Assembly: GCF_015690355.1 (NCBI RefSeq)
Contig: NZ_JADPRT010000010.1
Coordinates: 294,824 to 358,823 of the forward strand
Direction of reading: 5' to 3'
Source of the DNA: Streptacidiphilus fuscans
GTDB lineage: Bacteria; Actinomycetota; Actinomycetes; Streptomycetales; Streptomycetaceae
Length of the DNA stretch: 64,000 nucleotides
This document shows, one piece after another, positions 1 through 8,447 of the stretch (position 1 is its first letter; every line of letters starts with the position of its first letter). Position numbers and translations under genes: made by a program. The notes under the pieces are model-generated. The model was not told the origin of the DNA and searched no databases. It saw nothing but the letters and a program-made list of their open reading frames with translations.

Positions 1-162
1 GCCAGTCATCACCAGCAGGCGAAGGAGAAGGAACAGAAGGGAGATTTGAAGGGAGCCGGGGATCCGAACCAGACGACGAACCCTGGGACTCCGGGGAAAC
101 ACCCCACCCATGGACGCCATCACCGTCATCACACCCGCCCCCGAACATCGAGGCGTCCATAG
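1..162 (+). CDS. C-terminal fragment of an unidentified protein
   Basis: The first reading frame is open from the window edge to a TAG at 160-162 and encodes 53 residues. Third codon positions are clearly richer in G/C here than in the other two plus frames, which is why I take it as coding. The tail is hydrophilic: Lys/Glu/Gln-rich first, then His/Arg/Thr-rich, as in a disordered C-terminus. No domain is visible and I cannot name the protein. The rest lies outside the window. Confidence 0.4.
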   Translation, partial: ASHHQQAKEKEQKGDLKGAGDPNQTTNPGTPGKHPTHGRHHRHHTRPRTSRRP

Positions 163-231
163 AACAATTATCAAGCGACAACCCCACCCACGACCATGGC
201 CCACAAGGACTATATTCCGAACACGAACGAG

Positions 232-510
232 TTAGTCATTCTGTTCGATTACCTGGGATGTCGACGGCGGAACCTCGATGCCACCCTCGCGGGCCTCGCG
301 AAGCGCTTCCTCCAGCTCATCCAGAGCCCGGGAGACACCCGTCGGGTCCTTGGTGGCCACCGCCGTCGCCAGTGCGGAGCGGGCATCGGCGACCTGTTGC
401 AGGAGAACCTCGGCCGACTTGCCGCCCGGCTCACCCAGGTAGCCGGACTGGTCGACCTGATCGAATCCAGTGACGTCCTCGACCTGGTCGAGCTGCTCGT
501 TCCGGTCCAC
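232..510 (-). CDS. small helical hypothetical protein
   Basis: The 92-residue product is acidic and mostly helical, with Leu/Ala/Glu heptad-like spacing in its second half (LLQQV..ARSAL..A and LDELEEALREARE). No known domain is recognised. The open frame extends upstream to 606, but a perfect AGGAGG at 517-522, six bases before a GTG at 508-510, marks the real start. No signal peptide or membrane segment is present. It is divergent from the paaK-like gene, with about 305 bp between them, so the two may share a regulatory region, but nothing else links their functions. Confidence 0.65.
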   Translation of the reverse strand: MDRNEQLDQVEDVTGFDQVDQSGYLGEPGGKSAEVLLQQVADARSALATAVATKDPTGVSRALDELEEALREAREGGIEVPPSTSQVIEQND

Positions 511-695
511 CGCGGCCTCCTCACAATGCACCCTGGAAGCCCCTCCCACAGCCACCTTCGCAGGGATTGAAGAATTCTTCAATTCACAGTTCAGCCCGCA
601 TGTCAACGAACCCCGGACGCCGAGCCAGGCCGCAACGAACCACTATCGAGCGAGCCCCGATCCTTGACAGTCACCCGGGCCACGACGGACGATCG

Positions 696-709
696 ACCGA
701 ACATTCGGT
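696..709. promoter_or_regulatory. PaaR-type palindromic operator candidate
   Basis: ACCGAACATTCGGT is a perfect inverted repeat with 6-bp arms and a 2-bp centre, 106 bp before the phenylacetate-CoA ligase start. TetR-family PaaR repressors of phenylacetate genes bind ACCGA...TCGGT palindromes, so the fit to the first gene of the cluster is suggestive. A TTGACA at 664-669 lies just upstream without a convincing -10. Nothing else stands out in the 305-bp divergent region 511-815. Confidence 0.45.
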
Positions 710-815
710 TGGCAACCACATCCAGTGTCCACAACCGGTGACCGCATCCGGTCGGTGGAACCGTGGCGCACCCGACTGGTAGGCACCTGGCACCTGGTAG
801 GCAGGAGTTCCGCGC

Positions 816-2156
816 ATGCCCGTCCCCACCTCGACTCCCCCGGCCGACCTGCTCGACGCCGGCGAGCGGCTCAGCCCGGACGAGCTGCGCGCGCACCAAC
901 TGAAGCAGTTGCGCTGGACCCTCCGTCACGCCTACGACAACGTCGAGCTCTACCGGCGCAAGTTCGACGCGGCCGGGGTGACCCCGGACGACTGCCGCAG
1001 CCTGGCCGATCTGGCGCGGTTCCCGTTCACCACCAAGGCGGACCTGCGCGAGACGTACCCGTTCGGGATGTTCGCGGTGCCGATGGAGCGGGTGCGGCGG
1101 ATCCACGCGTCCAGCGGGACCACGGGACGGCCGACCGTGGTGGGCTACACGGACGGCGACCTGGACCTGTGGGCCGACGTCGTCGCCCGTTCGATCCGCG
1201 CGGCGGGCGGGCGGCCTGGGCACAAGGTGCACGTGTCGTACGGGTACGGGCTGTTCACCGGGGGGCTCGGGGCGCACTACGGCGCGGAGCGGGCCGGGTG
1301 CACGGTGATTCCGGCGTCCGGCGGGATGACCGCGCGGCAGGTGCAGATCATCCAGGACTTCCAGCCCGAGATCATCATGGTGACGCCGTCCTACATGCTC
1401 ACGCTGCTGGACGAGTTCGAGCGGCAGGGCGTGGACCCGCGCAGCACCTCGCTCCAGGTCGGCATCTTCGGGGCGGAGCCGTGGACCGAGGAGATGCGGC
1501 GCGAGATCGAGGAGCGGCTGGACATCCACGCCGTGGACATCTACGGGCTGTCGGAGGTGATCGGCCCGGGCGTGGCGAGCGAGTGCGTCGAGACCAAGGA
1601 CGGGCTGCACATCTGGGAGGATCACTTCTTCCCCGAGGTGGTGGACCCGGTGACCGACGAGGTGCTCGACGCGGAGGAGATGGCCGCGGGCGGGAGCGGC
1701 GAGCTGGTCTTCACCTCGCTGACCAAGGAGGCGCTGCCGATCATCCGTTACCGCACGCGCGACCTGACCCGGCTGCTGCCCGGCACGGCGCGGCCCGCGT
1801 TCCGTCGGATGGAGAAGGTGACCGGACGGTCCGACGACATGATCATCCTGCGCGGGGTCAACGTCTTCCCGACCCAGATCGAGGAGGTCGTGCTGCGCAC
1901 GCCTGCGGTCGCGCCCCACTTCCAGCTGCGACTGACCCGGAGCGGGCGGCTGGACCGGATGGAGGTCCGGGTCGAGGCGCGGCCGGACGCCACCTCGTCG
2001 GAGCGCGACGCGGCGGCTGCGGAGATCGCGCGCGGGGTGAAGGACGGCGTCGGGATCAGCGTCGCGGTGACGGTCGTGGATCCGGAGACGCTGGAGCGGT
2101 CGGTCGGAAAGATCAAGCGCGTCTTCGACCTGCGCAGCCAGAACCCGGAGGGCTGA
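816..2156 (+). CDS. paaK: phenylacetate-CoA ligase family protein
   Basis: The 446-residue protein belongs to the PaaK branch of adenylate-forming enzymes, which activate an aryl or acyl acid with ATP and CoA in the cytosol. The family AMP-binding motif SSGTTGRPT is at residues 99-107, the middle has the conserved YGLSEVIGPGVA stretch, and the C-terminal lid has the RSDDMIILRGVNVFPTQIE signature. Length is normal for the family (about 430-440). An AGGAG precedes the ATG. It heads a same-strand series with a racemase-like protein, thiolase and FadB, so the product is probably an acyl-CoA that is then degraded. The ring-oxidation genes (paaABCDE) are not in the window, so phenylacetate itself is not proven as substrate. 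Confidence 0.88.
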   Translation: MPVPTSTPPADLLDAGERLSPDELRAHQLKQLRWTLRHAYDNVELYRRKFDAAGVTPDDCRSLADLARFPFTTKADLRETYPFGMFAVPMERVRRIHASSGTTGRPTVVGYTDGDLDLWADVVARSIRAAGGRPGHKVHVSYGYGLFTGGLGAHYGAERAGCTVIPASGGMTARQVQIIQDFQPEIIMVTPSYMLTLLDEFERQGVDPRSTSLQVGIFGAEPWTEEMRREIEERLDIHAVDIYGLSEVIGPGVASECVETKDGLHIWEDHFFPEVVDPVTDEVLDAEEMAAGGSGELVFTSLTKEALPIIRYRTRDLTRLLPGTARPAFRRMEKVTGRSDDMIILRGVNVFPTQIEEVVLRTPAVAPHFQLRLTRSGRLDRMEVRVEARPDATSSERDAAAAEIARGVKDGVGISVAVTVVDPETLERSVGKIKRVFDLRSQNPEG

Positions 2157-2192
2157 GCGGCACGACTTCCGAGGTCCCGGCCCTGACACCTC

Positions 2193-2221
2193 TTGTTACT
2201 GACGAGTTAACTCCCTAGCAT
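2193..2221 (+). promoter_or_regulatory. possible promoter of the racemase-like gene
   Basis: TTGTTA (2193-2198) and TAGCAT (2216-2221) are separated by 17 bases, 61 bases before the ATG at 2282. The spacer holds TTACTGACGAGTTAA, a loose inverted repeat that could be an operator. This would allow the gene to be expressed separately from the ligase upstream. It is a consensus match only. Confidence 0.35.
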
Positions 2222-2281
2222 CGGCTCTAGGCAGTCATGTCGCTGCCGTCCTGTCGCCACTCCCCGTTCCGTGGAGGCCCG

Positions 2282-3535
2282 ATGCCCGAGTCCACCGTCC
2301 CCATGCCGGGCCCTCACCCGCGGACGGCCCGACAGACGGCCCAGCAGACGGCCGCGCAGACGACCCCGCGGACGGGGCCGCTCGCCGGTGTCCGGGTGGT
2401 GGAGCTGGCGGGGCTGGGACCTGGGCCGTTCGCCGCGATGCTGCTGGCCGACCTGGGCGCGGACGTGGTGCGGGTGGACCGGCCGGGGGGCGCGCCGCTG
2501 GCCGGGGATCCGGCGCTGGACGTCACCAACCGGGGCAAGCGCAGCGTGGTCCTCGACCTCAAGTCGGCGGACGGCGTGGCGCAGGTGCTCGACCTGGTCG
2601 AGCGCGCGGACCTGCTGATCGAGGGGTACCGGCCGGGCGTGGCCGAGCGCCTGGGCGTGGGACCGGCCGACTGCCTCGCCCGGAACCCCCGGCTGGTGTA
2701 CGGGCGGATGACCGGCTGGGGGCAGGAGGGTCCGCTGTCCCAGGCGGCGGGGCACGACATCGGGTACATCGCCACGGCGGGCGTCCTCGGACTGGTCGGT
2801 GCGGCGGACGGGCCGCCCGCGATCCCGGTCAACCTGGTCGGCGACTACGCGGGCGGCTCGCTCTACCTCGTCGTCGGGCTGCTGGCGGGGCTGCACCACG
2901 CCGGGGCGACCGGGCAGGGACAGGTGGTGGACGCCGCCATCGTGGACGGCGCGGCCCATCTGACCTCGGTGCTGTGGGGGTTCATGGCCGGCGGGCGCTG
3001 GCAGGACCGGCGCGGCGTCAACATCATCGACGGCGGCGCGCCCTTCTACGCCGTCTACGCGACCGCCGACGGCCGGCACATGGCCGTGGGCGCGCTGGAG
3101 CCGCAGTTCTACGCCGAGTTCGCCAAGCTGCTGGAGCTGCCCGCCGACGCGCCGGGGCAGCGCGACATCGGACGCTGGGACGAGCTGCGCGCGCTGATCA
3201 CCGAACGCTTCGCCACCCGAACGCTGGCCGACTGGCAGCAGGTCTTCGAGGGGACGGACGCGTGCGTCGCGCCGGTGCTCAACCTGCACGAAGCCGCCGA
3301 GCACCCGCACCTGCGGGCCCGGGGCAGCTACGCCGTCCACGACGGCGTCCCCCAACCCGCGCCCGCGCCCCGCTTCTCGGGCACTCCGGCCTCCGTCCCG
3401 CGGCCTCCAGCGCTCCCGGACGCGGGACGCGCCTCGGTCGCCGCCGACTGGGACCTGCCCGGGCTGCTCACGCCCGACCCATCCCACGGCCCATCCCACG
3501 GCCCGTCCGACGACCCGTCCCACGACCCGTCGTGA
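2282..3535 (+). CDS. CoA-transferase family III / alpha-methylacyl-CoA racemase-like
   Basis: The 417-residue protein has a CaiB/BaiF fold. The N-terminal core (GVRVVELAGLGPGPFAAMLLA, then LGADVVRVDRP) and the GHDIGYIA and GDYAGGSLYL stretches, which carry the His and Asp used by alpha-methylacyl-CoA racemases, point to a racemase rather than a true CoA-transferase. Start: GGAGG at 2273-2277 precedes this ATG, whereas the upstream in-frame ATG at 2237 has no such site. The conserved core is flanked by 12-bp tandem repeats at both ends, giving low-complexity RTAR/QTAQ-type and DPSH/GPSH-type tails that the family lacks. It sits between the CoA ligase and thiolase genes, consistent with processing branched acyl-CoA. 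Confidence 0.85.
   Translation: MPESTVPMPGPHPRTARQTAQQTAAQTTPRTGPLAGVRVVELAGLGPGPFAAMLLADLGADVVRVDRPGGAPLAGDPALDVTNRGKRSVVLDLKSADGVAQVLDLVERADLLIEGYRPGVAERLGVGPADCLARNPRLVYGRMTGWGQEGPLSQAAGHDIGYIATAGVLGLVGAADGPPAIPVNLVGDYAGGSLYLVVGLLAGLHHAGATGQGQVVDAAIVDGAAHLTSVLWGFMAGGRWQDRRGVNIIDGGAPFYAVYATADGRHMAVGALEPQFYAEFAKLLELPADAPGQRDIGRWDELRALITERFATRTLADWQQVFEGTDACVAPVLNLHEAAEHPHLRARGSYAVHDGVPQPAPAPRFSGTPASVPRPPALPDAGRASVAADWDLPGLLTPDPSHGPSHGPSDDPSHDPS
2321..2380 (+). repeat. 12-bp tandem repeat x5 at the 5' end of the racemase-like gene
   Basis: Five 12-bp units of the form CRGACGGCCCVR encode R-T-A-R, Q-T-A-Q, Q-T-A-A, Q-T-T-P and R-T-G-P, immediately before the conserved core of the protein. Confidence 0.85.
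3476..3535 (+). repeat. 12-bp tandem repeat x5 ending at the stop codon
   Basis: Five units of the type GRCCCRTCCSAC encode DPSH, GPSH, GPSD, DPSH and DPS-stop. The last unit contains the TGA. Confidence 0.88.
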
Positions 3536-3601
3536 ACGCGAAGCCCTGATCACCCACCGAACACCCTTCCCTGACACTCCGCCAGAAAGCAGGCAGTCAG
3601 C

Positions 3602-4825
3602 GTGACCACCGGAACCCCCGAAGCATTCGTCTACGACGCGATCCGCACCCCGCGTGGCCGGGGGAAGGCGAGCGGATCGCTGCACGGAACCAAGCCGATC
3701 GACCTCGTGGTCGGGCTGATCCACGAGATCCGGCGACGGTTCCCCGACCTCGACCCGGCGGCGATCGACGACGTCGTGCTCGGCGTGGTCAGTCCGCTCG
3801 GCGACCAGGGGTCGGACATCGCCAAGGTGGCGGCGATCGCCGCCGGGCTGCCGGACACCGTGGCGGGCGTCCAGGAGAACCGCTTCTGTGCGTCGGGCCT
3901 GGAGGCGGTCAACCTGGCTGCCGCCAAGGTCCGTTCGGGCTGGGAGGACCTGGTCCTCGCGGGCGGCGTGGAGTCGATGTCCCGGGTGAAGATGGGCAGC
4001 GACGGCGGCGCCTGGGCGATGGACCCGATGACCAGCTACGAGACCGGCTTCGTGCCGCAGGGCGTGGGCGCGGACCTGATCGCCACCGTCGAGGGGTACT
4101 CCCGCTCGGACGTCGACGCGTTCGCCGCCGAGTCCCAGGCGCGCGCGGCGGAGGCGCAGAAGGAGGGTCGGTTCGACCGCTCCGTCGTGCCGGTGCGCGA
4201 CCGCAACGGGATCGTGGTCCTGGACCGCGACGAGTTCATCCGTCCCGGCACCACCGTGGAGTCGCTGGCGGGCCTCAAGCCCTCCTTCGCGACCATCGGC
4301 GAGCTGGGCGGGTTCGACGCGGTGGCGCTGCAGAAGTACCACTGGGTCGAGAAGATCGACCACGTGCACCACGCGGGCAACTCGTCCGGCATCGTGGACG
4401 GCGCGGCGCTGGTGGCGATCGGCAACGCCGAGGTGGGCGAGCGGTACGGGCTGACGCCGCGGGCGCGGATCGTCTCCGCGGCCGTCTCCGGGTCGGACCC
4501 GACGATCATGCTGACCGGCCCGGCCCCGGCGACGCGTAAGGCGCTGGCCAAGGCGGGTCTGACGGCCAAGGACATCGATCTGGTGGAGATCAACGAGGCG
4601 TTCGCCGCGGTGGCGCTGCGCTTCATCCGCGAGCTGGGCTTCGACCACGCACAGGTCAACGTCAACGGCGGCGCGATCGCGCTGGGCCACCCGCTGGGCG
4701 CGACCGGGGCGATGCTGCTGGGCACCGTCCTGGACGAGCTGGAGCGGCGCGACCTGCGCCGCGGTCTGATCACCCTCTGCGTGGGCGGCGGCATGGGCAT
4801 CGCGACCGTCATCGAGCGGCTCTGA
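3602..4825 (+). CDS. fadA: acetyl-CoA C-acyltransferase (thiolase)
   Basis: This 407-residue thiolase catalyses the last step of beta-oxidation, CoA-dependent cleavage of 3-ketoacyl-CoA. The acyl-accepting Cys is Cys96 in NRFCASGLEAVN. The NEAFA, GHPLGATGA (catalytic His) and C-terminal LCVGGGMG (second Cys) motifs are all present. Length is typical. The start is a GTG about 66 bp after the racemase-like gene; the upstream AAGCAGG is a weak ribosome site. FadB follows 62 bp later on the same strand, giving a standard fadA-fadB pair for a cytosolic trifunctional complex. Confidence 0.95.
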   Translation: MTTGTPEAFVYDAIRTPRGRGKASGSLHGTKPIDLVVGLIHEIRRRFPDLDPAAIDDVVLGVVSPLGDQGSDIAKVAAIAAGLPDTVAGVQENRFCASGLEAVNLAAAKVRSGWEDLVLAGGVESMSRVKMGSDGGAWAMDPMTSYETGFVPQGVGADLIATVEGYSRSDVDAFAAESQARAAEAQKEGRFDRSVVPVRDRNGIVVLDRDEFIRPGTTVESLAGLKPSFATIGELGGFDAVALQKYHWVEKIDHVHHAGNSSGIVDGAALVAIGNAEVGERYGLTPRARIVSAAVSGSDPTIMLTGPAPATRKALAKAGLTAKDIDLVEINEAFAAVALRFIRELGFDHAQVNVNGGAIALGHPLGATGAMLLGTVLDELERRDLRRGLITLCVGGGMGIATVIERL

Positions 4826-4887
4826 GCCGCACGAGTACGCAGCCGACCGCCCGCCCCCCTTCGCCGCACGCCTGGAGACCTCAACCC

Positions 4888-7086
4888 ATGAGCACCGAGA
4901 ACATCACCACCATCCGCTGGGAGCAGGACGCCGACGGGGTCGTCACCCTCGTCCTGGACGACCCCAACCAGTCCGTCAACACCATGAACACGGCCTTCAC
5001 GGCCGACTTCGTCGCCGTCGTCGCCCGGCTCACCGCGCTGCGCGACGCGGGTGAGTTGCGCGGCGTGATCGTCATGTCCGCCAAGAAGACCTTCTTCGCC
5101 GGTGGCGACCTGCGCATGCTGAGCGCCGTCCAGCCCGCCGACGCGCAGGAGTTCTTCGAGGGATCGCTCGTTCTCAAGCGCGCGCTGCGCGGGCTGGAGA
5201 CGCTGGGTGTTCCCGTCGTCGCCGCGATCAACGGGGCCGCGCTCGGCGGGGGCCTGGAGATCGCGCTGGCCTGCCACCACCGGGTGGCCCTGGACGCGCC
5301 GCAGGTCAAGATCGGGCTGCCGGAGGTGACGCTGGGCCTGCTGCCGGGCGGTGGCGGCGTGGTGCGTACCGTGCGGCTGCTCGGGATCACCGACGCGCTG
5401 CTCAAGGTGCTGCTGCAGGGACAGCAGTACCGGCCGGCGCAGGCCCTGGAGCACGGGCTGGTGCACGAGTTGGCGGCGGACAGGGACGAACTGCTGGCCA
5501 AGGCACGGGCGTTCGTCGAGGCCAACGAGACCTCCCAGCAGCCGTGGGACGTCAAGGGCTACAAGATCCCCGGTGGCACGCCGAGTTCGCCCGCCTTCGC
5601 GGCCAACCTGCCGGCCTTCCCGGCCAACCTGAAGAAGCAGCTGAACGGCGCGCCCTACCCGGCGCCGCGCAACATCCTGGCCACCGCCGTCGAGTCGGCG
5701 CAGGTGGACATCGACACCGCGTTCACCATCGAGGCGCGCTACTTCACCGAGCTGGCCACCGGCCAGACCGCGAAGAACATGATCCAGGCGTTCTTCTTCG
5801 ACCTGCAGGCCGTCAACTCGGGTGCCAACCGGCCCGCCGACGTCCCGGCCCGCAAGGTGACCAAGGTCGCGGTGCTGGGCGCGGGGATGATGGGCGCGGG
5901 GATCGCGTACTCGTGTGCCAAGGCGGGCATCCAGGTGGTGCTCAAGGACGTGAGCACGGAGGCGGCCGAGCGCGGCAAGGACTACTCGCGCACGCTGCTG
6001 GCCAAGGCGCTGTCCCGCGGGCGGACCACGGAGGCCAAGCGGGACGCGCTGCTGGCGCTGATCACGCCGACCGGCGACGTGGCCGACCTGGCCGGCTGCG
6101 ACGCGGTGATCGAAGCGGTCTTCGAGAACGTGGCGCTGAAGCACCAGGTCTTCGCCGAGATCCAGGACGTGGTCGCGCCCGACGCGCTGCTCTGCTCCAA
6201 CACGTCGACGCTGCCGATCACGATGCTGGCGGAAGGCGTCAAGCGGCGTGAGGACTTCATCGGGCTGCACTTCTTCTCGCCGGTCGACAAGATGCCGCTG
6301 GTCGAGATCATCAAGGGCGAGCAGACCGGGGACGAGGCGCTGGCCCGCGCGTTCGACCTGGTCCGGCAGATCAACAAGACGCCGATCGTGGTGAACGACT
6401 CGCGCGGGTTCTTCACCTCGCGGGTGATCGGGCAGTTCATCAACGAGGGCGTGGCGATGGTCGGCGAGGGCGTCGACCCGGCGTCGGTCGAGCAGGCGGC
6501 GGGCCAGGCCGGGTACCCGGCCAAGGTGCTGTCGCTGATGGACGAGCTGACGCTGACCCTGCCGCGCAAGATCCGCGAGGAGGCTCGGGTCGCGGCCGAG
6601 GCCGAGGGCCGGGCCTGGGCCCCGCACCCGGCGGACGCGGTGCTGGACCGGATGCTGGACGAGTTCGGCCGCACCGGGCGCAGCGGTGGCGCCGGCTTCT
6701 ACGACTACGTGGACGGCAAGCGGGCCGGACTGTGGCCTGGGCTGCGCGAGCACTTCACCAAGCCTGGCGCCGACGGGTCGACCGGTGTGGACGTGCCGTT
6801 CCGCGACATGCAGGACCGGATGCTCTTCGCCGAGGCGCTGGACACCGTCCGCTGCCTGGAGGAGGGCGTGCTGACCTCGGTGGCGGACGCCAACATCGGC
6901 AGCATCCTGGGGATCGGCTTCCCGGGCTGGACCGGCGGCGTGCTGCAGTACATCAACGGCTATGAGGGCGGCCTGGCCGGGTTCGCGGCGCGGGCACGGG
7001 AGTTGGCGGCGGCGTACGGCGAGCGGTTCGAGCCCCCGGCGCTGCTGGTCGAGAAGGCGGAGCGCGGCGAGACGTTCACGGACTGA
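4888..7086 (+). CDS. fadB: 3-hydroxyacyl-CoA dehydrogenase / enoyl-CoA hydratase (FadB/FadJ)
   Basis: The 732-residue multifunctional enzyme hydrates enoyl-CoA and oxidises 3-hydroxyacyl-CoA. The N-terminal crotonase domain (about residues 1-190) has the oxyanion-hole stretches KKTFFAGGDL and GAALGGGLEIALACHHR. A Rossmann domain begins near residue 328 with VAVLGAGMMGAGIAY, and two C-terminal 3HCDH domains follow, with NDSRGFFTSRV and GFYDYVDG. Length matches the family. It completes the acyl-CoA degradation cluster begun by the CoA ligase. The stop at 7084-7086 lies 32 bp before a long homopolymer tract. Its antisense strand is also open over a long stretch, but that reading resembles no protein. 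Confidence 0.95.
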   Translation: MSTENITTIRWEQDADGVVTLVLDDPNQSVNTMNTAFTADFVAVVARLTALRDAGELRGVIVMSAKKTFFAGGDLRMLSAVQPADAQEFFEGSLVLKRALRGLETLGVPVVAAINGAALGGGLEIALACHHRVALDAPQVKIGLPEVTLGLLPGGGGVVRTVRLLGITDALLKVLLQGQQYRPAQALEHGLVHELAADRDELLAKARAFVEANETSQQPWDVKGYKIPGGTPSSPAFAANLPAFPANLKKQLNGAPYPAPRNILATAVESAQVDIDTAFTIEARYFTELATGQTAKNMIQAFFFDLQAVNSGANRPADVPARKVTKVAVLGAGMMGAGIAYSCAKAGIQVVLKDVSTEAAERGKDYSRTLLAKALSRGRTTEAKRDALLALITPTGDVADLAGCDAVIEAVFENVALKHQVFAEIQDVVAPDALLCSNTSTLPITMLAEGVKRREDFIGLHFFSPVDKMPLVEIIKGEQTGDEALARAFDLVRQINKTPIVVNDSRGFFTSRVIGQFINEGVAMVGEGVDPASVEQAAGQAGYPAKVLSLMDELTLTLPRKIREEARVAAEAEGRAWAPHPADAVLDRMLDEFGRTGRSGGAGFYDYVDGKRAGLWPGLREHFTKPGADGSTGVDVPFRDMQDRMLFAEALDTVRCLEEGVLTSVADANIGSILGIGFPGWTGGVLQYINGYEGGLAGFAARARELAAAYGERFEPPALLVEKAERGETFTD

Positions 7087-7118
7087 GCGTCCGGAGACTT
7101 TGCGTTCCCGTCGGCGCG

Positions 7119-7154
7119 CCCCCCCCCCCCCCCCCCCCCCCCGGGGGGGGGGGG
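7119..7154. other. C24-G12 homopolymer, probable assembly defect
   Basis: Twenty-four C (7119-7142) are followed directly by twelve G (7143-7154) and then CCCC. No other tract like this exists in the window. It lies exactly where the minus-strand membrane-protein gene should end, and that gene loses its stop codon. Poly-G/poly-C joins of this kind are a typical artefact of two-colour short-read data or of gap filling. Confidence 0.85.
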
Positions 7155-8349
7155 CCCCGCCGCCGTAGTACACCAGCGACACCCCGTACACGGCGGACGC
7201 GACCGCTGCCGTCGCCAGGAAGGGCCAGGCTACGGCGCGGTGGTCGGCGAACCACTGGGCCAAGGGGTAGAGCAGCGTGAAGGCCGGGAGCAGGAAGCGC
7301 GCAAGCGGCGGGTAGGGCGAGGCGTTGACGAAGTCGACCAGGACCATGCCCGCCCCGAAGACCAACAACGGCAGCGGCTGCCTCCGGTGGCCGCTCTGGC
7401 ACAGGGCGACCACGAGCAGCACCAGGTAGCCGATCCCGGTGAGCGCCTCCGGGAGCTTGCCGACGGCCCAGTGGCGGGCGCTCGGGTCGGAGCCGAAGAG
7501 GTCGGCGGTGAGTTGGGCGTACCAGTGCAGCGTGCTGCCGCCCCAGTCCAAGCCGGTGTTCCACGCGTCCTGGATGTGGAAGTAGGCGTCCAGCGAGTGC
7601 GCGGCGACGCTCACGTAGACGATGTAGCCGAGCCAGCCGAGCGGAGCGAGCACCACGGCCGCCGCCGGGCGCCACCGCCCGTCCCGCCACCACCCGTCCC
7701 GCCACCGCCCGTCGCGCAGGCCCGACCTCCGATCGCGCCACAGGCGTAGCAGCGCGGTCAGGGCGACCGCCGCTATCAGCGCGGAGGCGCTCGGCCGGGT
7801 CAGCCCGGCCAGGGCGCAGAGCACCCCCGCCGTGACCCAGCGTTCCGCCAGCACGGCGTAGAGGCTCCAGGCGCAGAGGGCGGTGAAGAGCGCCTCCGAG
7901 TACCCCATCGACTCCACCGCGGCCAGCGGCAGCACGCCCCAGAGGACGACGGCGACGACGCCGACCCGGCGGCTCCAGAGGCGGTCGGCGACGGCGAAGA
8001 TCGCCCAGGCCGCCGCCAGCGAGGACACCCAGGCGACGGCGACCAGCGCACCGGCCGTGTCGAGCCCGGTGACCTCCCGGACCGCGCGGGCCAGGCCGGG
8101 GTAGAGCGGGAAGAAGGCGCGCGGCGAGTAGGGGATGCCGTGCGCGCCGATCGCGCCGTTGCCCCGGGAGTAGCCGTGGTCGACGATCAGGCCGTACCAG
8201 CCGGCGTCCCAGAGGGTGCCGAGCCGGGCGATCGGGTCCTTGCCGTGGGTGGCCGCCGAGCCGTGCGTCCAGCCGTAGCCGAGGACCATCGCGATCCCGA
8301 GCCCGCGGACCGCCGCGTAGGCGAGCAGCGCGGGCGCGGCGCGCCCCAC
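7155..8349 (-). CDS. PIG-V-like mannosyltransferase family membrane protein, 3' end damaged
   Basis: Some 395 residues of a polytopic membrane protein are recognisable. It has the PIG-V-type motifs WDAGWYGLIVDHGY and FFPLYP and about ten hydrophobic segments. It is paralogous to the protein at 10371-11726, sharing AAVES.GYSE, LAGLTRP, W.G and ARFLLPAF stretches. The paralogue stops about eight residues after the matching LYGAYILLY; here the reading reaches VYGVSLVYYGG and enters the homopolymer, so no stop is seen and coordinates end at the tract. If read through, the frame continues antisense to fadB, which is not credible. The GTG start at 8349 is uncertain, with no good ribosome site. A likely role is polyprenyl-phosphate-mannose-dependent glycosylation at the membrane. 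Confidence 0.7.
7670..7714 (-). repeat. 15-bp tandem repeat x3 in the membrane protein gene
   Basis: Three units CGCCACCRCCCGTCS encode RDGRW/RDGWW/RDGRW in a hydrophilic loop between membrane segments. The paralogue has no such repeat. Confidence 0.85.
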
Positions 8350-8447
8350 GGTCCGGCGCAGCGCTGGGCCGCTGTCAGCGGGACGGAAGAGGGGTACGGG
8401 ACGAGCCCGGACGGAGGTGATACGGCCAGCCTAGGCGCGCGCCGCGA

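Noticed and set aside
603..2189. A 528-residue minus-strand frame opposite the phenylacetate-CoA ligase gene
   Set aside because: Antisense shadow: Arg/His/Val-rich with no domain, while the plus strand encodes a full PaaK-family protein.
4036..8349. A 1437-residue minus-strand open frame
   Set aside because: It joins the membrane protein to antisense of fadB and thiolase through the homopolymer; the antisense part resembles no protein and the join is probably an assembly artefact.
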